From JANMCE01 sp963791625 (GTDB lineage: Bacteria; Actinomycetota; Acidimicrobiia; Acidimicrobiales; Ilumatobacteraceae): a DNA stretch of 64,000 nt. The notes beneath the pieces are model-generated. The model saw nothing but the letters and a program-made list of their open reading frames with translations. It made no database searches and was not told the DNA's origin. Numbering within the stretch: the first letter of the stretch is position 1; each line of letters starts with the position of its first letter. The stretch lies in NCBI GenBank assembly GCA_963791625.1, contig CAWBTA010000006.1, forward strand, positions 992,001 to 1,056,000. Direction: 5' to 3'. Both the position numbers and the translations under genes were made by a program. This document shows positions 43,886-53,152 of this stretch, piece after piece.

Positions 43886-44717
43886 CCTCCCCGTCGGCAC
43901 GCTCGCCGAGCCGATGCAGCCCGAGCCTTACGAGGTGATTGCCCGCGTCGTCGACACCGTCGACGTCGTGACCCTCACGCTCGCACCGCGAGGTCGACTG
44001 CTCGCCGACGCGTCGCCCGGTCAGTTCATGATGCTGTGGGCGTTCGGTGTGGGGGAGATCCCTATTTCGATCAGTGGTGCCGGCACCGATGGCACCATCG
44101 CTCTCACCGTGCGTAGCGTGGGCGCGGTGAGCGCAGCTGTGGTGCGCAGCGAGCCGGGTGCTCTGCTCGGCCTCCGCGGTCCGTACGGCACCGCATGGCC
44201 CGTGGCCGACGCGGCCGGTCGCGACACGATCGTCGTGGCGGGCGGCCTCGGCCTCGCCCCCCTCCGACTCGCCATCGACGCGCTCGCCGCTCGCGGGCCG
44301 TTGGCCCCGTCGCGCCTGACGGTCGTGATTGGCGCGCGCGAACCGGGGCAGCTCTTCTACGGCATCGACCTGCAAAGGTGGACGGCTGCGGGTGCCCATG
44401 TTTATGTCACCGTTGACGCCGCGGACCGAACGTGGACAGGCGCAGTCGGCACCGCGACCGCGCTCATCGAACGGCTCGCCGAGTCGCACGACCTTGCCTT
44501 CGTGTGCGGGCCGGAGATCATGATGACTACTGGCTCTCGCGCCCTCATCGCCAGCGGCACCCCTGCCGATCGGTTGTTCGTCTCACTTGAACGGAACATG
44601 CACTGCGGCATCGGCCACTGCGGACGCTGCCAGCTCGGCCCCCACCTACTGTGTCGTGACGGCGCCGTCGTTCGATGGCCAGACGTAGCCGCCCTGCTGG
44701 AGGTGAGGGGCCGATGA
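43869..44717 (+). CDS. hyhG: Group 3b [NiFe]-hydrogenase gamma subunit (FAD/NAD(P), diaphorase)
   Basis: The 282-residue product has a ferredoxin-reductase-like FAD domain (about 20-105) and an NAD(P)-binding domain with V-V-A-G-G-L-G-L-A-P-L-R. A C-terminal [2Fe-2S] site follows in M-H-C-G-I-G-H-C-G-R-C-Q followed by C-R-D-G. It links the hydrogenase to NADP(H) or NAD(H). The start overlaps the cNMP-fold gene by 17 nt, and the stop overlaps hyhS by 4 nt. Confidence 0.9.
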   Translation: MVALVDLPVGTLAEPMQPEPYEVIARVVDTVDVVTLTLAPRGRLLADASPGQFMMLWAFGVGEIPISISGAGTDGTIALTVRSVGAVSAAVVRSEPGALLGLRGPYGTAWPVADAAGRDTIVVAGGLGLAPLRLAIDALAARGPLAPSRLTVVIGAREPGQLFYGIDLQRWTAAGAHVYVTVDAADRTWTGAVGTATALIERLAESHDLAFVCGPEIMMTTGSRALIASGTPADRLFVSLERNMHCGIGHCGRCQLGPHLLCRDGAVVRWPDVAALLEVRGR

Positions 44718-45470
44718 GTCGACCCACCGTTGCCGTATGGAAGTTCGCCTCGTGTGACGGCTGCCAACTCACCGTCCTCGACTGCGAGGACGAACTGCTC
44801 GCTATCGCCGACGCGCTCGACATCCGCATGTTCCTTGAAGCTGGTCCCGAGGAAATGCTTGACCACTTCGACATCTCGCTGGTCGAGGGCTCCATCACTA
44901 CCGCTCACGACGCCGACCGTATCCGCGACGTGCGCGCCCGGTCGGGCATCGTTGTCACCATCGGGGCGTGCGCGACTGCTGGAGGTATCCAGGCGCTGCG
45001 TAATACCGCCGACATCGAGGAGTACAAGCGCGTCGTGTACGCCCGACCCGATTGGATCGAGACCCTCGCCACCAGCACCCCGATCGCCGATCACATCAGA
45101 GTGGACTACCAGCTGCACGGTTGCCCCATCGACAAGCAGGATCTCATTGGCACCATCACCGCATTGCTCGCCGGCCGACGCACGCCCGTCACCCGCCACA
45201 GCGTGTGCGTGGAATGCAAGCAGGACGGGCAACCCGTGCCTGCTCGTTTCGGAGGGCACGGCGTGCCTTGGCCCCGTTACGCACGCCGGTTGCGGCGCCC
45301 TGTGCCCTTCGATTCATCGGGGTTGCTTCGGTTGCTTCGGGCCATCGGAGTCGGCCAACGTCGCGGCACTTCGCGGAGTGTTGCACGCGACGGGTGTCCC
45401 TGACGGCGACGTGCTGCGATCGTTGCGAACGTTCACGGTGACCACGTTCAACGAGGGAGCCAACCGGTGA
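44714..45470 (+). pseudogene. hyhS: Group 3b [NiFe]-hydrogenase small subunit, one frame break
   Basis: From ATG 44714 the frame encodes the proximal-cluster start S-C-D-G-C-Q-L-T-V-L-D-C, C-A-T-A-G-G, and G-C-P-I-D-K ... V-C-V-E-C. It then runs off after K-Q-D-G-Q-P. The natural C-terminus (P-C-L-L-V-S-E-G-T, C-L-G-P-V-T-H-A-G-C-G-A-L-C-P, G-C-F-G-C-F-G-P) lies in the frame one base later and ends at 45470. Removing one C from the CCC at 45233-45235 joins them into a normal protein of about 251 residues. The stop overlaps the hyhL GTG by 4 nt, as expected of the intact gene. All cluster cysteines are retained, so sequencing error or very recent mutation is likely. Confidence 0.8.
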
Positions 45471-46777
45471 CGCACGACCATCGCTCGCGTCGGTTCAACG
45501 TGGAAGCTCTCACCCGGGTGGAGGGTGAAGGTGGCCTCATCATCGAGGTACGCGACGGTGAAGTGGCCGATGTGCGCCTTCGCATTTTCGAACCACCGCG
45601 GTTCTTCGAGGGGTTTCTCCGCGGTCGGGCGTACAGCGAACCACCCGACATCACCGCGCGCATCTGCGGGATCTGCCCGGTTGCCTATCAGATGAGCGCG
45701 TGCCAGGCCATCGAGTCAGCGTTGGGCGTGATCGGTGGACGACCCGCTGCGTGAACTGCGGCACCTTCTCTACTGCGGTGAGTGGATCGAAAGCCACGTG
45801 CTCCACATCCATCTCCTCCATGCGCCCGACTTTCTTGGGCTACCCGAGCGGCATCGCCATGGCCGTGGATCATCGGTTCGAGGTTGAGCGCGGCCTGCAG
45901 CTCAAGAAGCTCGGCAATCGCATCGTCGAAGTGGTGGGCGGTCGCGCCGTGCACCCCGTGAACGTGAAGATCGGCGGCTTCTACAGCACTCCGACGTCGA
46001 GCACGATGGCGGCCCTCGCCGAAGAACTGCGACCCGGCGCTCGAATCGGCCATGGACATCGCTCGTTGGGTGGCGACCTTCCCGTTCCCCGATCACGCGC
46101 TGCCCGACGGCACCGCGCTCGTCGCTCTGCGGCACCCGACGGAGTACCCGATGCTCGGCGAGCGGTTGGTCAGCACCTCCGGGCTCGACATAGCGGCGAA
46201 CGAGTACCTCGACCACTTCGCCGAGCAACAGGTCGAGCATTCCACCGCGCTTCACGGGCGCATGCTTTCCGGCGGTGACTACCTCGTCGGTCCGCTTGCG
46301 CGGTTCGCGCTGAACGCCGATCACCTTGCGCCTCGGGCTGCTGCGCTGGCGTTCGAACTCGGGCTGACGGCAGCCGAACGCAATCCTTTCCGCAGCATCA
46401 TCGTGCGCGCCATCGAAACGGTGCACGCGTGCGAGGTCGCGCTCGACATCGCCGAGCGATACGTACCCCCCGATCGGGCGGCTGTGCCCGTTGAGGTGGG
46501 CGCCGGAACCGGATGCGGTTGGAGCGAGGCACCTCGCGGGCTGCTCTTCCACCGTTACGAGATTGACGCCGATGGTCTCGTGGCCGATGCGCGCATTGTG
46601 CCGCCCACCTCCCAGAACCAGCCGGTTATTGAGCACGATCTCATCCACCTCATCGGGAACTCGCTGCACCTCGATGACGCCGAGCTGGAACACATCTGCG
46701 AGCAGGCCGTCCGCAACTACGACCCGTGCATCTCCTGCGCAACGCACTTTCTCGACCTGCGCGTCGTGCGCTCGTGA
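45467..46777 (+). pseudogene. hyhL: Group 3b [NiFe]-hydrogenase large (catalytic) subunit, three frame breaks
   Basis: Four collinear frame segments spell one protein of about 435 residues. Segment 1 (from GTG 45467) has the L1 motif R-I-C-G-I-C-P-V. Segment 2 has V-D-D-P-L-R-E-L-R-H-L-L-Y-C-G-E-W-I. Segment 3 has F-L-G-Y-P-S-G-I-A-M-A to L-A-E-E-L-R. Segment 4 (46052 frame) runs to the L2 motif D-P-C-I-S-C-A-T-H. Deleting one base at each of GG 45734-45735, TTT 45831-45833 and CCC 46033-46035 restores it. Both Ni-ligand cysteine pairs survive. The protein would hold the [NiFe] site for reversible H2 oxidation. Confidence 0.8.
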
Positions 46778-47280
46778 GCCCTCCCGTCACCGTGATCGGC
46801 ATTGGCAACCCGTATCGCCGCGACGATGGTGCCGCGGCATCCGTCCTTGCCCGCCTCGCTCCGCTCGTCGATCCCGCACAGGTCCGCCTGGTCGAACTCG
46901 ACGGTGAACCGGTACGACTCGTCCAATCATGGGAAGGCTCGCGCTCGGTTTGGCTCGTCGACGCCGTTCGTTCCGGCCGTCCGATCGGGTCGTTCCATGA
47001 GGTCGCCGCCGACCGTCTGGCCGACATTGACGACCGCGGCGTGAGGCTCGGTGGCGGTCACCTGATGGGGCTCGGTGACGCGGTCGACCTCGCTCGTGCG
47101 CTCGACCTCCTACCGGGAGCCCTATGCGTCCTCGGCATCGAGGGCGTCGACTTCACCGATGGGGTCGGCCTCAGCGCCGAGGTAGACGCCGGATGCACCG
47201 CTGCAGCTGCCTACCTCGCCGCAGAGATTCAGCGGGCGCTTGATCTCTCAGTCACAGAGTCCCGAAGGAGGACACGATGA
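46774..47280 (+). CDS. Hydrogenase maturation protease
   Basis: The 168-residue product has the HyaD/HycI-type start V-I-G-I-G-N-P-Y-R-R-D-D-G-A-A, followed by an E-L-D-G and V-D-A-V-R-S-G region, which contribute the nickel-sensing acidic residues. It trims the C-terminal peptide of the large subunit after nickel insertion. GTG 46774 overlaps the hyhL stop (GTGA). The upstream frame start at 46726 is inside hyhL and is rejected. Confidence 0.88.
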   Translation: MSPPVTVIGIGNPYRRDDGAAASVLARLAPLVDPAQVRLVELDGEPVRLVQSWEGSRSVWLVDAVRSGRPIGSFHEVAADRLADIDDRGVRLGGGHLMGLGDAVDLARALDLLPGALCVLGIEGVDFTDGVGLSAEVDAGCTAAAAYLAAEIQRALDLSVTESRRRTR

Positions 47281-48248
47281 AGGCAATGGTTCACGACACG
47301 TACGGCTCTCCGGATCTGATGGACCTCAGGGAGATCGACAAGCCGCTCATCAAGGACGACCAGGTACTCGTGCGTGTCCGTGCCGCATCGGTGAACCCGC
47401 CCGACTGGGCTGGTGTCACCGGTGTGCCCTACATCGTCCGTGCGAGCTTCGGGCTGCGCAAGCCGCGTAACGGGGTGCGGGGCTCGGACCTGGCCGGAAT
47501 CGTTGAGATGGTCGGCAAGAACGTGACGCGACTCAAGGTCGGCGACGAGGTCTTCGGAAAGGGCACGGGTACCTTCGCCGAGTACGCCGTTGCCGCAGCG
47601 GCGCTCCTGGTGCCAAAGCCGGCCAACGTCACGTTTGAGCAGGCCGCTGCTGTTCCCATGTCCGGTCTCACTGCGCTGCACGCGCTCCGCGATGTAGGCA
47701 GGGTGCAGTCAGGGCAGAAGGTTCTGATCACCGGCGCGGGAGGAGGTATTGGCACCTTCGCCGTGCAGATCGCCAAGTCATATGGCGCGGAGGTGACCGG
47801 CGTGTGCAGCACCACGAAGGTGGACCTGGTCCGATCGATTGGTGCGGACCACGTGATCGACTACACCGAGGATGACTTCACCGAGGGGGAGAAACGCTAC
47901 GACGTCATTCTTGACAACGTGTTGAACCATTCACTGTCACGCCTCGTGCGTGTCGTGAGCCGGAACGGGACGCTCATACCTAATGGCGGCCAGTTTCATA
48001 AGCGCTGGATCGCCGCCACTGGTGTTCTCCTGATCAAAGCGCCAATCATGTCGCTGTTCGTACCCCCGAAGATTCGACACGTCTCGGAGGCGCCGAACCA
48101 GGAGGATCTGCTCGCACTGAAGGAGCTCATCGAATCCGGAAGGGTCACTCCGATCGTCGGCAGCACCTACCCGCTGAGCCGAACCTCCGAGGCCATCGCC
48201 TACTTCGCCAAGGGCCACGCGCTCGGAAAAGTCGTCATCACCATGTGA
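47277..48248 (+). CDS. Medium-chain NAD(P)-dependent alcohol dehydrogenase/quinone reductase (MDR)
   Basis: The 323-residue product has a GroES-like domain (N-terminal; S-V-N-P-P-D-W) and a Rossmann domain with G-A-G-G-G-I-G-T-F-A-V-Q. No zinc-binding cysteine ligands are evident, so it fits the zinc-independent quinone oxidoreductase group. AGGAGG lies 8 nt upstream and the start overlaps the protease stop by 4 nt. It would use NAD(P)H, possibly supplied by the hydrogenase, to reduce a quinone or enone. It ends 18 nt before the convergent kinase gene. Confidence 0.85.
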   Translation: MKAMVHDTYGSPDLMDLREIDKPLIKDDQVLVRVRAASVNPPDWAGVTGVPYIVRASFGLRKPRNGVRGSDLAGIVEMVGKNVTRLKVGDEVFGKGTGTFAEYAVAAAALLVPKPANVTFEQAAAVPMSGLTALHALRDVGRVQSGQKVLITGAGGGIGTFAVQIAKSYGAEVTGVCSTTKVDLVRSIGADHVIDYTEDDFTEGEKRYDVILDNVLNHSLSRLVRVVSRNGTLIPNGGQFHKRWIAATGVLLIKAPIMSLFVPPKIRHVSEAPNQEDLLALKELIESGRVTPIVGSTYPLSRTSEAIAYFAKGHALGKVVITM

Positions 48249-48266
48249 GGGAACGGCGCGGGTGTC

Positions 48267-50222
48267 CTAGTGCGGTAACGGGATCTGCCAACGCAGGATG
48301 GTCCCCCCGTTGGGGCCTGCAGCGATGTCGCAGTTTCCGCCGTGGCGGATTGCACGATTTGCCATGTTGTCGAGGCCATTGCCGCGAGGGCGGTCCGGGT
48401 CGATACCCACGCCGTCGTCTTCTACTTCGAGCACCAGATGGGCGGTCGTCGCATCGACGGTGATGTCGCACCGGGTCGCGTGGGCGTGCCGGGCGATGTT
48501 GGACAGCGCTTCGTTGAGCGTGGCCATGACGTCGTCGGTCTGCTCGGCGGAGAGTTCGAGCGGACCACCACGAAACGCAAGTTGCGGCCTGAACCCCAAC
48601 ACGTCGACAGTGCGGTCGACAATCTTGGTGAGTTCGCGGCGCAGTGCGTCCGGCTCGGTAGATGAGTGGTTGAGCGTGAAAATTGCGGAGCGGAGTTCCT
48701 TGATAGCACTGTCGATGTCGTCAACCGCTCGGGTCATACGTTCGTGCGCGATGGGTTCATGCACGGCGCTGATACCAGCCTGAAGGCTCATGCCGGTGGC
48801 GAACAGCGTTTGTATGACCCGATCGTGGAGGTCTCGAGCGATTCGCTCGCGCTCTTCGAAGAGCTGCAACTGCTTCTGTGCGCGGCGAGAGCGCGCCAGC
48901 TCCATAGCGACATCAACTTGTTCAGCGAATTGCGTCGCGACGGCGAGGTCATCTTCGTCGAACGGCTCCCCGCCCGCAGCCCGAAGCGCCACGAGCGCCA
49001 TATTGGTCTGGTGATCACCAAGCGGCGCACTGAGCAGTGGGCCGAAGCGAGCTGCGAGCTCCGCATCAAGCGTGGTCCTGTCCCGGCCGACTTCGGGGAG
49101 TTCGAGAACAATCGGGGTGCGACGCCGGATGACCTCAGTGCTCAGCGGAGCGCTACGGGATGGGCGCGAGGTACCCCGCCACGCGTCGGCGTGGGATCCG
49201 TCGACACCCAAGACGTGAATCTCGTCTTCGTGAGCGAGTTCGACGATGGTGGCGAAGTCTGCGTCGAGGAGTGCTCGCGCGTGGTGAGCCACGACATCGG
49301 AAGCATCCGCTTCATCCAAGTCACCGAGCAGCTCAGTGGTGACCGTGGCGAGAGCATCCAAGAACCGCTCGTGCCGGCTACGTTCGCTCTCGACCGCCTT
49401 CCGGTCGGTGATGTCGAAGATGTGCGAAAGGCTGACGGCGGTTCGACCATGACGGTCGGTGAGGCACGTGGCATTGAGCTCAGCCCAGACGATCCGACCG
49501 TCCGCCGCTCGATAGCGCTTTTCGCGCACGAGCCGACCCGGTGCTGAACCGTCCAGCATGGCACTCGCCGCGCTGTCGTCGGCTTCCCGATCATCGGGGT
49601 GCGTGAGGTCGGCAAATGCTCTGCCGATGAGGTCCTCGCGGCTGTATCCGAGCAGATCGGCCAGAGCCTGATTGGCCTCAATGATCTCGCGTCGCGTCGG
49701 ATTTTCGAGGGCTGTCACCGCCATGGGTACTGGCGCTTGATCGAAGGCGGCACGAAAGCGTTCCTCGCTGGCTCGGAGACTTTCGGTGAGTCCCCGCTGT
49801 TCGGAAACATCGCGCACGGTTGCGATCACACGGGAATTCGACGATTCGGTACCGGCAAGGGGACTCAAGGCGACCTCGACGGGAAACTCGTGGCCATCAC
49901 GATGGCGGCCGGAGAGTTGCAGACCTGAGCCCATGTAGCGAACCGCTGGGTCGACTCCGTAATGAAGTCGGTGGGAACGATGGGCACTACGGACATTGTT
50001 CGGCAGCAGCATTTCCACCGGCCGGCCGAGCAACTCGCCGCGGTCATAGCCGAACAATTCCTCCAACCGCTGGTTGACAAGAACGATACGACCATCACCC
50101 TCGGTGATCACCAGACCATCGGGCACCGCCTCCAAAATCGATCCGAGCACGGTCGGATCGAGCAGAAGGTCGGCGAGCGGTGAGGGAGAATTGGCGGAAC
50201 CATTCACCTGATTACGAGTCAT
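48267..50222 (-). CDS. Sensor histidine kinase PAS-PAS-GAF, DevS/NarL-type
   Basis: The 651-residue product has PAS domains (about 25-145 and 152-275), a GAF domain (about 300-445), a HisKA_3 phosphoacceptor helix (R-I-A-R-D-L-H-D-R-V, His466) and HATPase_c (N-E-A-L-S-N at 569-574, D-D-G-V-G-I at 602-607). No transmembrane helix is evident, so it is likely cytoplasmic, like DosS/DosT. GAF in DosS binds haem; here a haem-ligand His in the GAF is not certain. No response regulator follows. ATG 50222 is chosen because PAS homology starts just after; the frame is open to 50345. Confidence 0.9.
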   Translation of the reverse strand: MTRNQVNGSANSPSPLADLLLDPTVLGSILEAVPDGLVITEGDGRIVLVNQRLEELFGYDRGELLGRPVEMLLPNNVRSAHRSHRLHYGVDPAVRYMGSGLQLSGRHRDGHEFPVEVALSPLAGTESSNSRVIATVRDVSEQRGLTESLRASEERFRAAFDQAPVPMAVTALENPTRREIIEANQALADLLGYSREDLIGRAFADLTHPDDREADDSAASAMLDGSAPGRLVREKRYRAADGRIVWAELNATCLTDRHGRTAVSLSHIFDITDRKAVESERSRHERFLDALATVTTELLGDLDEADASDVVAHHARALLDADFATIVELAHEDEIHVLGVDGSHADAWRGTSRPSRSAPLSTEVIRRRTPIVLELPEVGRDRTTLDAELAARFGPLLSAPLGDHQTNMALVALRAAGGEPFDEDDLAVATQFAEQVDVAMELARSRRAQKQLQLFEERERIARDLHDRVIQTLFATGMSLQAGISAVHEPIAHERMTRAVDDIDSAIKELRSAIFTLNHSSTEPDALRRELTKIVDRTVDVLGFRPQLAFRGGPLELSAEQTDDVMATLNEALSNIARHAHATRCDITVDATTAHLVLEVEDDGVGIDPDRPRGNGLDNMANRAIRHGGNCDIAAGPNGGTILRWQIPLPH

Positions 50223-50385
50223 GGCAGGAGCCTCGATAGCGATTCGAAACGGGGCGGATCGGCTGGCGGCGCACCACGGCCGAGGTGCTGAACGCCTGCC
50301 TGCAGCGCACGATTCGATTCTTACTCCAGGCAACAGGGGAGTCAAGGTGACGGGTCGGAACCCCCGCCTTTCGGCTGCGTGCTGG

Positions 50386-50399
50386 GGGACCTTCGGCCC
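50386..50399 (+). promoter_or_regulatory. DosR-like box upstream of FtsH
   Basis: GGGACCTTCGGCCC matches GGGACTTTNGGCCC with one change. It ends 36 nt before ATG 50435, with a GAGAAT hexamer ending 6 nt before the ATG. It could also act on the divergent kinase gene, but that start is 164 nt away. Confidence 0.55.
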
Positions 50400-50434
50400 G
50401 GGCTGTTCGAGCTCGGAAAGGCGAGAATCGAATC

Positions 50435-52456
50435 ATGAGTAATCGCCCGGAGACTCCACCGACGCGACCGAAAGCCCCACCTCGCTGGCGTACCGAAGGT
50501 GTACATCCCCCAGCGAACGAGCCAAACGGGCAGGCGCCGCGCTCGCGGTTGCCGCGGTGGTTTCCCATCGTCTTCATTCTGATCCTCGTCACGAATCTGA
50601 TCATCAGTTCGAACCTGACGAAGGCGGCGCCTCGGGTGAAGTTGTCGTACACCTCTTTTCTCAGCCAGGTCGAGCAGGGCAACGTCATCGATGTGACGGC
50701 CCGGGGCCTGACGATTCAGGGAACGCTCACGAATACTGTGAGGGTCGACAATCGGACTGGCAAGACGTTTGAGACCGAGCGGCCGGTCTTCGCCTCCGAT
50801 GATCTGCTAACGATGTTCCAGGCGAAAGGGGTGGTCGTCAACGCCAAACCGATCAGCCAACCGGCATCGTGGTGGCAGTCGCTGCTGTACGGCTTTGGTC
50901 CCACACTGCTGTTCGTGGGGCTGCTGGTCTGGCTCAGCCGCAGAGCGGCGGCCGGCATGGGAAGTATCGGGGGTATTGGTCGATCGAAGGCCAAGCTCTA
51001 CACCGGGGGAGGGCCACGCACGACCTTTGCCGACGTCGCGGGTATCGACGAAGCGCGAGACGAACTCGTGGAGATCGTGGACTACCTGCGCGACCCTGAT
51101 CGCTATCGCAGACTTGGTGCCCAGATTCCTCGTGGTGTGCTGCTCACCGGGCCGCCCGGCACCGGCAAAACGCTGTTGGCGAAAGCCGTCGCAGGTGAGG
51201 CCAACGTTCCGTTCTTTTCGATGTCTGCATCGGAGTTCATCGAGATGATTGTCGGCGTGGGCGCATCAAGGGTCCGTGACTTGTTCGATCAGGCGAAGAA
51301 GGCTGCACCTGCCATTATCTTCATCGATGAACTCGACTCGATCGGCCGGGCCCGCGGCGCGGCGATGAGCTTTGGCGGTCATGACGAACGGGAACAGACA
51401 TTGAACCAGATTCTCACCGAGATGGACGGTTTCACTGGCACCGAGGGTGTGATCGTGCTGGCTGCCACCAACCGTCCGGAGATTCTGGATCCGGCTCTCT
51501 TGCGCGCCGGGCGATTCGACCGGCATGTTGCCATCAACCCGCCCGACGCGGCGGGACGGGCGGCCATCCTCGCCGTACACACCCGCGGCGTGCCCCTGGA
51601 CCCGGCGACGAAGTTGGAAGATGTTGCGGCGTCGACCCCCGGTATGGTCGGAGCCGATCTGCGCAACCTCGTGAATGAGGCGGCGCTGCTCGCCGCTCGC
51701 CGCGATCACATCAGCGTGACATCGTCGGACTTCGCTGACGCCTTGGAACGGATCGTGCTCGGCAGCGCGCGCCGCATCATGCTGTCGCCTGAGGAACGGA
51801 AGCGGACGGCCTACCACGAGGCCGGGCACGCTCTCCTCGGGATGTTGCTGCCAGGAGCCGACCCCGTGCGCAAGGTCTCGATTATCCCGCGCGGTCGGGC
51901 GCTCGGCGTCACCTTCCAGTCACCCAGTCGTGATCGCTACGGATTCGGCATTCGCTACCTCAAGGGCCGGATCACCGGAGCGTTGGGCGGCCGCGCGGCA
52001 GAGGAGATCGTGTTCGGTGATGTCACGACCGGTGCCGAGTCGGACCTTGAAGTGGTGACGGCAACCGCTCGTCAGATGGTTGGGCGCTGGGGTATGTCGC
52101 CGGCCATCGGACCCATCAGTGTGTTGCCGGACCCGCAGGACGAGCGCATGATGTTCCCCGGGATGGCCACGACATCTGATCTGACCCGCGAACTCGTCGA
52201 TCACGAAATCCAGCGGATCGTGACCGACTGTCATGCCGAGGCAACCCGCGTGCTCGGTCTCCACCGAGAGCAGCTCGACCGGCTGGCTGGTGCCCTCCTC
52301 ACGCACGAAACGCTGGACGAAGCCGACGCCTATCGCATCGCGGGACTTCCAGCACCTGCCATCGCGGATGTGGTGGACCCATCTGGGACGACTGACACTC
52401 ATGTCGCCGGTCGGGACATGCCCGCCCTTGTCGCCGTGGTCTCCGCGCCCCTGTGA
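50435..52456 (+). CDS. ftsH: FtsH-family AAA+ zinc metalloprotease
   Basis: The 673-residue product has a proline-rich N-terminus, a helix (about 43-60), a short extracytoplasmic part, and a second helix (about 150-167). The AAA+ domain follows with Walker A G-P-P-G-T-G-K-T (239-246). The protease domain has H-E-A-G-H (461-465). It degrades membrane and soluble proteins. It is probably a second copy for stress because it sits in the box-controlled island, but no other FtsH is visible to compare. It overlaps the hemolysin-III gene by 4 nt. Confidence 0.92.
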   Translation: MSNRPETPPTRPKAPPRWRTEGVHPPANEPNGQAPRSRLPRWFPIVFILILVTNLIISSNLTKAAPRVKLSYTSFLSQVEQGNVIDVTARGLTIQGTLTNTVRVDNRTGKTFETERPVFASDDLLTMFQAKGVVVNAKPISQPASWWQSLLYGFGPTLLFVGLLVWLSRRAAAGMGSIGGIGRSKAKLYTGGGPRTTFADVAGIDEARDELVEIVDYLRDPDRYRRLGAQIPRGVLLTGPPGTGKTLLAKAVAGEANVPFFSMSASEFIEMIVGVGASRVRDLFDQAKKAAPAIIFIDELDSIGRARGAAMSFGGHDEREQTLNQILTEMDGFTGTEGVIVLAATNRPEILDPALLRAGRFDRHVAINPPDAAGRAAILAVHTRGVPLDPATKLEDVAASTPGMVGADLRNLVNEAALLAARRDHISVTSSDFADALERIVLGSARRIMLSPEERKRTAYHEAGHALLGMLLPGADPVRKVSIIPRGRALGVTFQSPSRDRYGFGIRYLKGRITGALGGRAAEEIVFGDVTTGAESDLEVVTATARQMVGRWGMSPAIGPISVLPDPQDERMMFPGMATTSDLTRELVDHEIQRIVTDCHAEATRVLGLHREQLDRLAGALLTHETLDEADAYRIAGLPAPAIADVVDPSGTTDTHVAGRDMPALVAVVSAPL

Positions 52457-53151
52457 CCCGCTCGCAATCACCGGCCCCGACACGGTCGGAAACGGGCGCC
52501 TCCCCGGCGAGACACCTCAAGCCGCTCATGCGTGGTTGGCTGCATGTCGGGTCGTTCTTCACGTTTCTCCTGGTCGGCCTGCTCATGCTGGCGCTCAACG
52601 ATGCATCACGCCGACATCGGCTCACGCTCGTCGTCTACCTGTTCGGCACGCTCGCCATGTTCGGGACATCTGCCCTCTACCACCGTGGTCGCTGGACTCA
52701 ACGCCAGCTCCGAACGTGGCGACGGCTCGATCATTCGACCATCTTTCTCGCCATCGCAGGCGCCTACACACCGGTAGCCGTCGTCGGCCTTGATCAAAGC
52801 GCTCGTCGCATCATTCTCATCGTCTGCTGGACAGGTGCCGTCATCGGGATCGGTCTGCAATGGGTGCCCGTCGCCCTTCCCCGTTCCCTGTTCACCGCCG
52901 TCTACATCATCGTCGGCTGGTCGATCGTCCCGTTCGTCTCTCAATTGCACACCCGTCTCGGCTCGCTCGGCTTGTCAATGATCGTTGGCGGCGGGCTGGC
53001 CTACACCCTGGGTGCCGTCGTGTACGCCATGAAGCGACCCGATCCGTGGCCGACCGTCTTTGGCTATCACGAGGTCTTTCATCTCATGACCGTCATCGGC
53101 GCCGGCCTTCATCTGGCCACGGTCGCCTTCGTTGTTATGCCGAAAATGTGA
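52453..53151 (+). CDS. Hemolysin-III/PAQR-family membrane protein
   Basis: The 232-residue product has seven hydrophobic helices and the family motifs S-A-L-Y-H-R, L-D-H-S-T-I-F-L-A-I-A-G-A-Y-T-P, and G-Y-H-E-V-F-H, which supply the metal-binding Ser/Asp/His set of PAQR proteins. Homologues are hydrolase-like and linked to membrane stress. GTG 52453 overlaps the ftsH stop (GTGA), so the two are co-transcribed. Its end lies 1 nt from the convergent PRTase-hydrolase gene. Confidence 0.88.
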   Translation: MTRSQSPAPTRSETGASPARHLKPLMRGWLHVGSFFTFLLVGLLMLALNDASRRHRLTLVVYLFGTLAMFGTSALYHRGRWTQRQLRTWRRLDHSTIFLAIAGAYTPVAVVGLDQSARRIILIVCWTGAVIGIGLQWVPVALPRSLFTAVYIIVGWSIVPFVSQLHTRLGSLGLSMIVGGGLAYTLGAVVYAMKRPDPWPTVFGYHEVFHLMTVIGAGLHLATVAFVVMPKM

Positions 53152-53152
53152 T

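Noticed and set aside
44730..45470. Separate overlapping gene in the second frame of hyhS
   Set aside because: Only its last third has hydrogenase small-subunit motifs; the first part is a shadow. It is the C-terminus of hyhS after a one-base shift.
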